A stretch of DNA of 64,000 bases from Mycolicibacterium austroafricanum (lineage in GTDB: Bacteria; Actinomycetota; Actinomycetes; Mycobacteriales; Mycobacteriaceae): NCBI RefSeq assembly GCF_000612725.1, contig NZ_HG964451.1:62001-126000 (forward strand), in the 5' to 3' direction. A program made the position numbers and the translations under genes. The notes under the pieces were generated by a model. It was not told where the DNA came from. It worked only from the letters and a program-made list of their open reading frames with translations, and searched no databases. Below are positions 57,246 to 64,000 of this stretch, piece after piece (the first letter of the stretch is position 1; every line of letters starts with the position of its first letter).

Positions 57246-57269
57246 TCCGGCACCGTTACGCTCGGGCAC

Positions 57270-58055
57270 GTGCCTGCACCTGACCGTCCAGAACTGAACA
57301 TCGACCGGCTGCGCGCCGCCATCTCGGACACCGAGTGGCGGCGCGTAGACGTCGTCGAGGAGACCGGCTCGACGAACGCCGACCTGATCGCACGCGCCGC
57401 CGCCGGCGAGGACATCGCCGGCGCGGTGCTGCTGGCCGAGCATCAGACCGCGGGCCGGGGCCGGCACGGCCGCAGCTGGTCGGCGCCGCCGCGTTCGCAG
57501 ATCTCCATGTCGGTCGGCGTGAACGCCACGGGTGTTCCGGCGGAACGGTGGGGCTGGCTGCCGCTGCTGACCGGGCTGGCGGTCGCGCACGTCGTGCGGG
57601 AGAACTACGGCGTCGACGCAGGAGTGAAGTGGCCCAACGACATTCTGGTCGGCACCGCGAAGCTGGCGGGCATTCTCGCCGAGGTGTCGGCGCCGGTGAT
57701 CGTCGTCGGCCTGGGTCTCAACGTCGGCTTCACCGCCGACGAACTGCCCGACCCGAACGCGGTGTCGCTGATGATGCTCGGCCATGACGCTGATCGCACC
57801 GCGCTGGCCGCGACGGTGCTGCAGGAGCTGAGCAGGCAGCTGCATCGCTGGCGCTCAGGCGATCCCGGGCTGGCCGCCGACTACCGCAACGCCAGCACGA
57901 CGATCGGCGCGCAGGTGCGGGCGGTGCTACCCGGCGACACCGAAATCGTCGGCGTCGCAACGGGTATCGACGATGACGGACGGCTGCTGATCGACGACGA
58001 CGGCACGACGGTGACGGTGTCGGCGGGCGACATCACGCACCTGCGTCACGCCTGA
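57270..58055 (+). CDS. birA: Biotin-[acetyl-CoA carboxylase] ligase
   Basis: A 261-residue monofunctional biotin protein ligase (Rv3279c-like), lacking the N-terminal DNA-binding domain of E. coli BirA. It has ETGSTNADLIARA, the biotinyl-AMP binding QTAGRGRHGRSWSAPP, VKWPNDILVGTAKLAGIL and VVGLGLNVGF, then a small C-terminal SH3-like domain. It activates biotin with ATP and attaches it to acyl-CoA carboxylase subunits. GTG 57270, 24 bases after the protease stop; a family C hairpin follows. Confidence 0.95.
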   Translation: MPAPDRPELNIDRLRAAISDTEWRRVDVVEETGSTNADLIARAAAGEDIAGAVLLAEHQTAGRGRHGRSWSAPPRSQISMSVGVNATGVPAERWGWLPLLTGLAVAHVVRENYGVDAGVKWPNDILVGTAKLAGILAEVSAPVIVVGLGLNVGFTADELPDPNAVSLMMLGHDADRTALAATVLQELSRQLHRWRSGDPGLAADYRNASTTIGAQVRAVLPGDTEIVGVATGIDDDGRLLIDDDGTTVTVSAGDITHLRHA

Positions 58056-58065
58056 GTCCGTTTCC

Positions 58066-58127
58066 CGCGGAATAGCGTTCCTGGCTGCGATCGCGGGCCG
58101 ATCGACAGCCAGGAACGCTATTCCGCG
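58066..58127. terminator. Family C palindrome: terminator between birA and the coiled-coil gene
   Basis: A perfect 22-base stem (58066-58087 against 58106-58127), starting CGCGGAATAGCGTTCCTGGC, with a partly self-complementary 18-base loop. It lies between convergent genes. The right arm supplies the TAG (58118-58120) and last codons of the minus-strand gene. The left arm is identical to 19257-19278. Confidence 0.88.
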
Positions 58128-58504
58128 CGTGAGCCGGGTTCGTTGATGATCGTGGTGAGCAGATCCACAATCTGCTGCTGGCCGGCTGCGGCGGCGTCGA
58201 GTCGGCCACGCATCTCGGCAAAGCCCTGATCGACATGTCCGCGGAGGTCGCCGAACTCCCGGCGCAGGTGGCCGAAGTCCTGCCGGAGCTCGACGAAGTC
58301 CTGCCGGAGGGCATTGAAGCTTGTCGTGGTGGCCTGACGAAAGTCCCGAAGCTCTCCCCGGATCTCGCTGACATCGCGGTCCGCCGCACCGGCCAGCACG
58401 CGAGCGGCTGCGGCATCTTGCTCGGTGCCACGCACGCGACCGGTCAGATCGCGCACCTGCTCCTCGAGCGCGCTCACGCGGGGTTCGAGATCGTCTTGCG
58501 CCAC
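58118..58504 (-). CDS. Small coiled-coil protein
   Basis: A 128-residue, highly charged protein without signal or membrane segment. Heptad patterns run through almost all of it (VSALEEQVRDLTGRVRGTE, FVELRQDFGHLRREFGDLRG), with QDF/REF-type repeats, and it ends VDLLTTIINEP. Similar short coiled-coil proteins of unknown function are common in mycobacteria. GTG 58504 gives VAQDDLEPRVSALEE; longer frames upstream look non-coding. The stop codon lies in the family C hairpin. Confidence 0.72.
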   Translation of the reverse strand: MAQDDLEPRVSALEEQVRDLTGRVRGTEQDAAAARVLAGAADRDVSEIRGELRDFRQATTTSFNALRQDFVELRQDFGHLRREFGDLRGHVDQGFAEMRGRLDAAAAGQQQIVDLLTTIINEPGSRAE

Positions 58505-58719
58505 GGATGGAAGCCTACCGCCGACCGCGAGTCTCGGGAGGCGGCAATTCCGCGGAATCGACGGTGTGGGGAGGCTGGGCCTCACCACATGTGAGCGTGG
58601 GTTGCCGTCAGGAATTGGGCCCTGGCCGGTAGAGCCACAACTGTGGGAGGTGACCCACTGTGACCGCCTTGCCAGATGGCTGACCCGTATTCGGTAGGCG
58701 GCAACGGCCGCTAGAGTCC

Positions 58720-60000
58720 ATGATCGTGGTAGCGGCCAGGATTCACGGCGCAGACGACGACAGCCCCCCGGCTCCCTCCCGTCGCGGTTTCGTCCGCGGA
58801 CTCCTCCTTGCCGCCTCCGGGGTCGGTGTCGCGTCGGCGTGCAGCCCACCTGGGTCGGATCGGTCGCCTGACGTCGATCCGGATGAGGGCGCCCTCTCAG
58901 CGCGGTGCCCAACCGTCGACCGCCGGACGGGAATACCCATCTACGGTTTCGCCATTGCCACCGATCCGGCTTTTGCCGGAGGTGCGGATCCCACGCAGCA
59001 CACAGACTCGTCTGAGGCGATTCGGGCTGCAGTCGCGTCGGGCAAGCCGGTGTATATCCCGCCCGGACGGTACCTCTACCTAGGCCACGGCATTGATCAC
59101 CCCAACCCCGTGATACTTGGCGCAGGACAGGGTACAACGACTGTTGGCCTTGGGCCGGAAACCTACTTCATCGACTCCAATCAGAGGTGGAATTCGCTGG
59201 AACTCGGCGGGATTCGTTTCGATGGCGGCAGGGGCCATGTGCGCAATTCTCACGCCGGCGCGAATGTGGCCGATCTACACCAAGTCCACGATTGTGCGTT
59301 CATCGGGTACCGGGGGTGTTCGATCTCGACCAACAGCGTGGACCATCCGTATTGGAAGATCAGCAACAACGTGTTCCACGGCGTCGATTACGTCGGCACC
59401 ATCGGGATAGCAATGTCAGGCCTATCTGACGGGACGACCATATCCGACAACGCTTTTCTGGCCAATCGCGTGCATGTGAAGCTGTCGATGGGCGGAAACA
59501 ACACTTATATCCAGAACAACGACTTCCTCCGTTTCGGCCCGCCCGACGGCTCCCCTCGTATCGACGTCTGGTTCGTCCCGGCTCCTTCGGACACCAACGC
59601 CGGCGGCGGAATGGTGATCACCCGGTGCAAGTTCGGCAACGAGAATTTGGATCCGGCAGACCTGCGGATCGTCTACGCGGACCAGGGGACCGGTTCGCTG
59701 ATCTCAGAACGCTGGCCGGTGCTGGACCAGCCGTCAGCTCAGTGGATCGCTGGGCACTCGGTTTCGGAGGTCTTCGTCAACGGGATCGGTGACTCGGTGA
59801 CGATTCCGCTGATCCGGTCGACTACGGCCAACGTGGTGGGGGGACGCTACGGCCCGATCACTCTCGCCGGAAGCCGTGGCGCTCCAGTGTTCTCGAGCAT
59901 AAACGCGTTGGTCAACGGTGGCGCCAGCAACCAGTTCGGCCCTTTGCTCCGCGCCACGTCCAGTACGGCGCCTCTACCCGACTTGGTGGTGCACGATTGA
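58720..60000 (+). CDS. Tat-exported lipoprotein with pectate-lyase-like right-handed beta-helix
   Basis: A 426-residue protein. The Tat signal has twin Arg in SRRGFVRGLLLAAS and a lipobox VASAC near residue 41, so it is an exported lipoprotein. The body is a right-handed beta-helix with repeating short strands (GGIRFDGGRG, WKISNNVFHGV, TTISDNAFLAN, TYIQNNDFLRF), like polysaccharide lyases or epimerases. The N-terminal DSSEAIRAAVASGKPVYIPPGRY block is that of the pectate-lyase superfamily. Probable role: modification or cleavage of the exopolysaccharide made by the adjacent cluster. Start ATG 58720; a GTG at 58726 could be a leaderless start after the TAGAGT box. Confidence 0.8.
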   Translation: MIVVAARIHGADDDSPPAPSRRGFVRGLLLAASGVGVASACSPPGSDRSPDVDPDEGALSARCPTVDRRTGIPIYGFAIATDPAFAGGADPTQHTDSSEAIRAAVASGKPVYIPPGRYLYLGHGIDHPNPVILGAGQGTTTVGLGPETYFIDSNQRWNSLELGGIRFDGGRGHVRNSHAGANVADLHQVHDCAFIGYRGCSISTNSVDHPYWKISNNVFHGVDYVGTIGIAMSGLSDGTTISDNAFLANRVHVKLSMGGNNTYIQNNDFLRFGPPDGSPRIDVWFVPAPSDTNAGGGMVITRCKFGNENLDPADLRIVYADQGTGSLISERWPVLDQPSAQWIAGHSVSEVFVNGIGDSVTIPLIRSTTANVVGGRYGPITLAGSRGAPVFSSINALVNGGASNQFGPLLRATSSTAPLPDLVVHD

Positions 60001-60002
60001 GG

Positions 60003-60755
60003 TCAGCCGTCCTTCAGAGCTGAACGCACAGCCGGCAGCAAGTGGTCATACATAAACTCATGGCCGGCGTCGGTCGGGTGTACGTTGTCGGCTCCGATCA
60101 ACTCAGGCGCATCGACGAACCACCTTTCTTCGATTGGATCCACGAAAACCGCGCCCAGAGACTCAGCTTCCCGGCGCAGAGTGTCACGAATGGTGAGCAG
60201 ATTCTCGAAGGCGAACATTGTCTGGGGTGTCTGTTCGATCTTGATCGGCAAGATTGGGCCGACTACGACAATCTCGGCATCAGGCGCAGTAGCTCGCGCC
60301 TTCGTCAACGTCTCGTGTATGGCTTCAGCTTCGCCCTCCTCACCGAAATCATTATTACCACCGAAGAAAACGATCACGTCGTCGTCGGGGCTCACTAGTC
60401 GCGCGGCCTCTTCCTTGATGGTCGTACCGGCCGCACCGCGCTTGACGTAACCCGATCCCCCGCGACCCGAGACCTCGGGGAGGACGTCGATCCCCTCCTC
60501 CCGCAGTTGCTGCCAGACCAGTTCCGGCCAGCCTCGCTGACCGAGTCCGCCCTCGACACTGCCTGCCGTCAGTGAGTCGCCGAAGACCACCACCTTCTTC
60601 GGCGTGTCGAACGCCGACACGGCGAGCGGCGGTGGCTGGAGTGCGTCGTCGCGTGCGATCGCGACACCGATGGAAGTAGCCAGTAGGGACACAGCTGCGA
60701 CGGCGGCGACCGTACCCGCTATCGCCCAGGCCTTGGCCGACTCGACGTTTCGCAT
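60003..60755 (-). CDS. Membrane-anchored SGNH/GDSL hydrolase
   Basis: A 250-residue SGNH hydrolase with an N-terminal membrane anchor (residues 10-34). Catalytic blocks are intact: VVFGDSLTAG (Ser61), FFGGNNDFG with the Asn of block III, and DNVHPTDAGHEFM with Asp and His of block V. In polysaccharide clusters such enzymes remove or add O-acetyl groups. ATG 60755 is one base from the stop of the Wzy-like gene, so it belongs to that operon. It is paralogous to the gene at 63344-64000, which lacks the nucleophile. Confidence 0.85.
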   Translation of the reverse strand: MRNVESAKAWAIAGTVAAVAAVSLLATSIGVAIARDDALQPPPLAVSAFDTPKKVVVFGDSLTAGSVEGGLGQRGWPELVWQQLREEGIDVLPEVSGRGGSGYVKRGAAGTTIKEEAARLVSPDDDVIVFFGGNNDFGEEGEAEAIHETLTKARATAPDAEIVVVGPILPIKIEQTPQTMFAFENLLTIRDTLRREAESLGAVFVDPIEERWFVDAPELIGADNVHPTDAGHEFMYDHLLPAVRSALKDG

Positions 60756-60756
60756 G

Positions 60757-62100
60757 TCATGCCTTCACTTCGGGACGGGACTGGTGCACTCTGAGAGACG
60801 ACGTGATGAGATCGAAATTGGGGATGCCGGGCGGGTGGTTTTGGCGACGGTCGCGCGTGAGGTACGACATCACCAAAACTGTTGCGGCCAAGGAGATCAC
60901 TCGCCACACCATTCGCGAGGGGTATTGAATCGACAGCAGTCCGATCAGGATAGCCATTCCTAGAGGCAGAACTGATAGGAAGCGAAAACGACCACGCTGC
61001 AGGTTATAGGCGGTGTATCCGGTCATCCATCCCACTGCAGCAAACAAGATGAGTTGCCCCGCCCACCCAGCCGCGCCATACCATGTTCCCGCGAAGCACA
61101 GCGGGATCCACTCGTATGGCCAGTAACGTTCTAATTCCATCGCCTGCCCCGTTCCCGGCAAGACGTTGGCGTTGGCAACCAGAACGTTGAGGCCGACGCC
61201 GTAGGTCGCGGACTGTTCACCTATGGGGAAGGCCGCGAAGATCGATGCGGTGAGCTGTTTGAGGGGCAGTAGGAACGAATCTGTTGACGCCAGCGCGTCA
61301 GAAAAGTAGGCGTGAGCCACGGTGGGGATGTTGAACATCCCATGAGGCATGGATCTAGCCTGTTTCACCACGCCGAAACCTGCGATCGGAAGCAAGAGGA
61401 GGAACGTCGCGGAGAGGACGGCGAGTGGGTGGATTCTGCGCCGTTTGACCTCATTGCGAATCACCAGTACCGCCCCAATAATCGGGAATGCCAGAGCGGT
61501 GCGGGAGCCGATTCCGATCAAGCCGACGAATTCCAGGGTTGCAACGGCGATCAGCAGCGCTCGCAGCAGGCGGTCTTTCTCGACAGCTACCACAGTAAGG
61601 GCGATAAGACCCACGATGACGCCGAAGGGAAAGCTAGCTCGCAGCAGAAAGTCGTTGCCGTCGGATTGCGTGTAGACCTCTCGGCGGAAGAAACTGGGTC
61701 CACTGCCGATCACCCAGCCGACGAACGACAGACTCGAGAGGATCAGCAGTCCGATCGACAGCGATCTGGGCGGCGCCCATGTCGAGCCAGCCGTGCCCGT
61801 GGGCACCGAGGCGCGACGCGATTGTGGGATCAGCAGGGCCGACAGCGATGCGCCGATAGACGCCCATAAGAACGCCTGTGCGGCGACGGCCTCGCCGAAT
61901 GCCGGTGCCGGTACGTTGGGCGGTAGGCCGGCACCTTCTGCCCACTTGCTCCACTCCCATACCGGGCCACCGACCGAAATGACCAGAAAAATGATCCCGA
62001 GCACGGTCGGCGGCAGCGCAGCACTGGTGCGGGCGAAACTGCACCACAAAGCGACGGCGGCGGCGACGGCGGCGAGGACCAGCAGAGCCGTGCTCGTCAT
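60757..62100 (-). CDS. Wzy/O-antigen-polymerase-like membrane protein
   Basis: A 447-residue polytopic protein with about 10-12 hydrophobic segments and a larger loop containing EYSKW-like and EQSATYGVGLNVLVANANVLPGT stretches, typical of the topology of O-antigen/EPS polymerases. No catalytic motif is diagnostic in this group, so the assignment rests on topology and on its Wzz-like and SGNH neighbours. ATG 62100 overlaps the stop of the Wzz-like gene as ATGA, which fixes the start; an upstream GTG at 62166 is rejected. Confidence 0.7.
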   Translation of the reverse strand: MTSTALLVLAAVAAAVALWCSFARTSAALPPTVLGIIFLVISVGGPVWEWSKWAEGAGLPPNVPAPAFGEAVAAQAFLWASIGASLSALLIPQSRRASVPTGTAGSTWAPPRSLSIGLLILSSLSFVGWVIGSGPSFFRREVYTQSDGNDFLLRASFPFGVIVGLIALTVVAVEKDRLLRALLIAVATLEFVGLIGIGSRTALAFPIIGAVLVIRNEVKRRRIHPLAVLSATFLLLLPIAGFGVVKQARSMPHGMFNIPTVAHAYFSDALASTDSFLLPLKQLTASIFAAFPIGEQSATYGVGLNVLVANANVLPGTGQAMELERYWPYEWIPLCFAGTWYGAAGWAGQLILFAAVGWMTGYTAYNLQRGRFRFLSVLPLGMAILIGLLSIQYPSRMVWRVISLAATVLVMSYLTRDRRQNHPPGIPNFDLITSSLRVHQSRPEVKA

Positions 62101-63293
62101 CTTGAACTGCGCCTTCTGCCGCTTTGCCTGATCGAGTCCTCCTCGAGGACGTCGATAGTCGGCCACGGTTGACCATCGACGCGTGCGCCGACTTCGGTGG
62201 GTCCGCGGGCCGCCCGGGTCGTTTTCGAAAACCGCTCGACCACCACTCCCTTAACATCCTCGAACTTGAGCACAGCGAAGTGGCGCTGCAAGTCGACGAC
62301 GTCTTCGAGGAGTGTTTGACCGCGCCGGGCGACGATGACGGCCGATACCGGGCGATTGGTCAGATTCTCGAGGCGTGGCGACTGGTCCAACATTCCGGGC
62401 ACATCGACAACGACCAGGTTCTGCGAGTGGTTACCGATTGTGAAATCGGCCAAGTCCGAAACTGAAATCAGATCGTAGGAGATTCCGGCATGGTCGAGCG
62501 CTTCACCGATCCGTGTGACGAAACGTGCTGTGGACACTTTGTTGCGGGGACTGGCGATAAGTAGAAGACGTGTGGAGCCCATGGTGGTCAGAAGCATGGT
62601 CATCACGCGGTTGATTTCAGCTTCATCACCGACCGCCTCGACGAAGGGCACCGACAGCGCGGCCCTCACGGATTTGACGTCGCGGACCACCGGGTGGCGT
62701 CGGCGCAGCGACCATACGGTCAACACTGCGGGAATGCCGAGTAGGGCGGCGCCGCCGAGCACCGGCAGCCATGGCGTGATCCCCGACTTGTTAGACGAAA
62801 CAGACATCGGCAAGACCACCGGCGCCATCGGTGGTTCTTCACGAAGACCGCTGTTCCGTTCTACCGCTTGCGCATACGCCGGCAACTCCTTGACGTAGGC
62901 GTTCGCCAAAGACCGGGCCTCGTCGGGACTTGATCCACGTGCCTCCAAAGCCAAGATCGAGGTTTGGTGCACGCTCGTCGCTGAAACACTGCCAGCCAGA
63001 GAGAGCGGCGACTCGGATATGCCCAGGTTACTGGCAACGCGGCGCGCCAGCTCGTTGCTTCCTATCAACTCTAGATACAGCTGCGTCCTGTTGGCCGCGT
63101 ACTGACCGGCCATCACGGCGTCGGTCGGAGTGCTGCTGGCCGGCGGCGTGACGTACATCGACGCGTGGGCGGTGTACACCGTCTGACCGCCAAACCCGAT
63201 CAGCGCGCCGATCAGCGCGCCGACCGCGGCCACCCCGAGCACGATCGTCCACGCCTTGGACGACCTGCCGAGCACAATTCTCTTGACGGTCAA
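62097..63293 (-). CDS. Wzz/polysaccharide co-polymerase-like protein with degenerate tyrosine-kinase domain
   Basis: A 398-residue protein with TM1 at residues 14-36 (AWTIVLGVAAVGALIGALIG), an extracytoplasmic Wzz-type domain, and TM2 near residue 175. A cytoplasmic BY-kinase-like domain follows, where Walker A is replaced by IASPRNKVSTARFV and Walker B reads LVVVDVPGML; no Tyr cluster follows. Chain-length control of the polymer is likely without kinase activity. TTG 63293 is chosen for AGAGAGGGG 7 bases upstream; GTG 63347 (GTGA overlap with the upstream stop) is the alternative. It is coupled to the Wzy-like gene by ATGA. Confidence 0.78.
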   Translation of the reverse strand: MTVKRIVLGRSSKAWTIVLGVAAVGALIGALIGFGGQTVYTAHASMYVTPPASSTPTDAVMAGQYAANRTQLYLELIGSNELARRVASNLGISESPLSLAGSVSATSVHQTSILALEARGSSPDEARSLANAYVKELPAYAQAVERNSGLREEPPMAPVVLPMSVSSNKSGITPWLPVLGGAALLGIPAVLTVWSLRRRHPVVRDVKSVRAALSVPFVEAVGDEAEINRVMTMLLTTMGSTRLLLIASPRNKVSTARFVTRIGEALDHAGISYDLISVSDLADFTIGNHSQNLVVVDVPGMLDQSPRLENLTNRPVSAVIVARRGQTLLEDVVDLQRHFAVLKFEDVKGVVVERFSKTTRAARGPTEVGARVDGQPWPTIDVLEEDSIRQSGRRRSSR

Positions 63294-63343
63294 GGCTATT
63301 CCCCTCTCTGACGATGTCGTTCGATGCGCGCTCGCATGCGGGG

Positions 63344-64000
63344 TCACCGTGCCTGCATCAGTGCAGCGCTGACGACAGGCTCCATCAGCTCGGCCATGTG
63401 CGCGTTACCCGCGTCAGTCGGATGAACGCCGTTGGAGCCGATGAGTCCGGGTAATCCACTGGTGAACCACCGATCCTGCAGCGGATCGACGAAGTAGCCC
63501 ATGGATACCGCCGCCGCATCGCGAACTGCGTCGCGAATCCGTAACACGTCTTCGGACGGCTCACTTGTACCCCAGGTAGGTCCCACCACGATGAGGTTCG
63601 CCCGCGGTGCGAGCTCATGCACCAACGCAAAGGTCTCCAGCGCCGCCGCCGCGACATCAGCCGGGCTGGCCACGACATCACTTCTACTTCCCGATACAAC
63701 TACGACTTTCGCATCGGCTGTCACCAGACGCTTCACCTGATCTGCGAACGTAGGACTCAGACCGCGGACCACGTAGCCCGCTCCGCCCCCGCTGCTGTCA
63801 GCCACGATGCGTAACGGCGTACTCCGGCTGATCTTCTGTCCGACGAGAGCTGTCCAGTTCTGCGCGCCCTCCCCGCCCTCATTCGAACCGTTGGTGAAAT
63901 CACCCACGAAAACCAGCGTCGGCACGGCCGTTTGTTGCCTCGTGACGCTCGTCGGGCCGCCTGCGGCCACGGGCTCGACAGCACCGGCATTCACCGCGGT
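63344..64000 (-). CDS. SGNH hydrolase-like protein lacking the catalytic serine, partial at the window edge
   Basis: The frame is open to the right edge, so the N-terminus lies outside. The 216+ visible residues align with the protein of 60003-60755. However, block I reads VFVGDFTNGSNEGG: the Ser of GDS is missing by exactly one codon (GAT TTC at 63901-63896). Block III reads SGSRSDV instead of GGNND. Block V SNGVHPTDAGN is kept. It is therefore a likely pseudoenzyme in the exopolysaccharide operon, possibly carbohydrate-binding. It ends 51 bases before the TTG start of the Wzz-like gene. Confidence 0.8.
   Translation of the reverse strand, partial: TAVNAGAVEPVAAGGPTSVTRQQTAVPTLVFVGDFTNGSNEGGEGAQNWTALVGQKISRSTPLRIVADSSGGGAGYVVRGLSPTFADQVKRLVTADAKVVVVSGSRSDVVASPADVAAAALETFALVHELAPRANLIVVGPTWGTSEPSEDVLRIRDAVRDAAAVSMGYFVDPLQDRWFTSGLPGLIGSNGVHPTDAGNAHMAELMEPVVSAALMQAR

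Noticed and set aside
55509..57845. Very long open frame on the minus strand across the PecA-like gene and birA
   Set aside because: Arg/Val/His-rich shadow of two genes with clear catalytic motifs on the plus strand.

Overview
This is a high-G+C actinobacterial chromosome segment. Gene content and order match the Rv3224-Rv3268 and birA (Rv3279c) part of the Mycobacterium tuberculosis chromosome. The intact tgs3-type gene, the extra alkane, exopolysaccharide and lipoprotein genes, and many intergenic palindromes suggest a rapid-growing environmental mycobacterium (Mycolicibacterium type). No rRNA, tRNA, CRISPR array, transposase or prophage was seen. Family assignments rest on motif recognition and remembered synteny; no database search was run.

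Layout. 0-14 kb: end of a YbaK-type deacylase, an SDR, a DUF2071 protein, two methyltransferases, an SRAP DNA-repair protein, aroA-rsgA, an aldo/keto reductase, then the desaturase desA3 with its reductase partner (each preceded by a related palindromic operator), PPK2 and a WS/DGAT protein. 14-19 kb: an Rv3235-like gene, secA1, hibernation factor hpf and a ComF-like protein. 19.4-22.6 kb: a low-G+C, translationally coupled two-gene unit that looks like a type VII secretion substrate plus a membrane partner. 23-29 kb: a Rieske lipoprotein, lpqB-mtrB-mtrA, an unknown gene and tmk. 29-32.7 kb: a secreted double alpha/beta hydrolase and two paralogous lipoproteins behind sahH.

32.7-39.4 kb: sahH, a TetR regulator, rubB-rubA-alkB (alkane hydroxylation) with a clear promoter/operator, a WhiB4-like redox regulator, a cationic amino-acid permease and the stump of an Rv3254-like flavoprotein. 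39.4-54 kb: cell-wall sugar and F420 genes (manA, the Rv3256c-like gene, a phosphomannomutase, whiB2, fbiA-fbiB, manC, wbbL, rmlD, lcp1). They make GDP-mannose, the rhamnosyl linker and the arabinogalactan-peptidoglycan bond, and coenzyme F420.

54-64 kb is the accessory end: two small membrane paralogues (one frameshifted), a secreted PecA-like aspartic protease without a PE domain, birA, a coiled-coil protein, and an exopolysaccharide-type cluster. That cluster has a Tat lipoprotein beta-helix, an SGNH hydrolase, a Wzy-like polymerase, a Wzz-like protein with a degenerate kinase domain, and an SGNH pseudoenzyme that runs off the window. Three families of palindromic intergenic repeats sit at operon ends and in three cases supply the stop codon of an adjacent gene.
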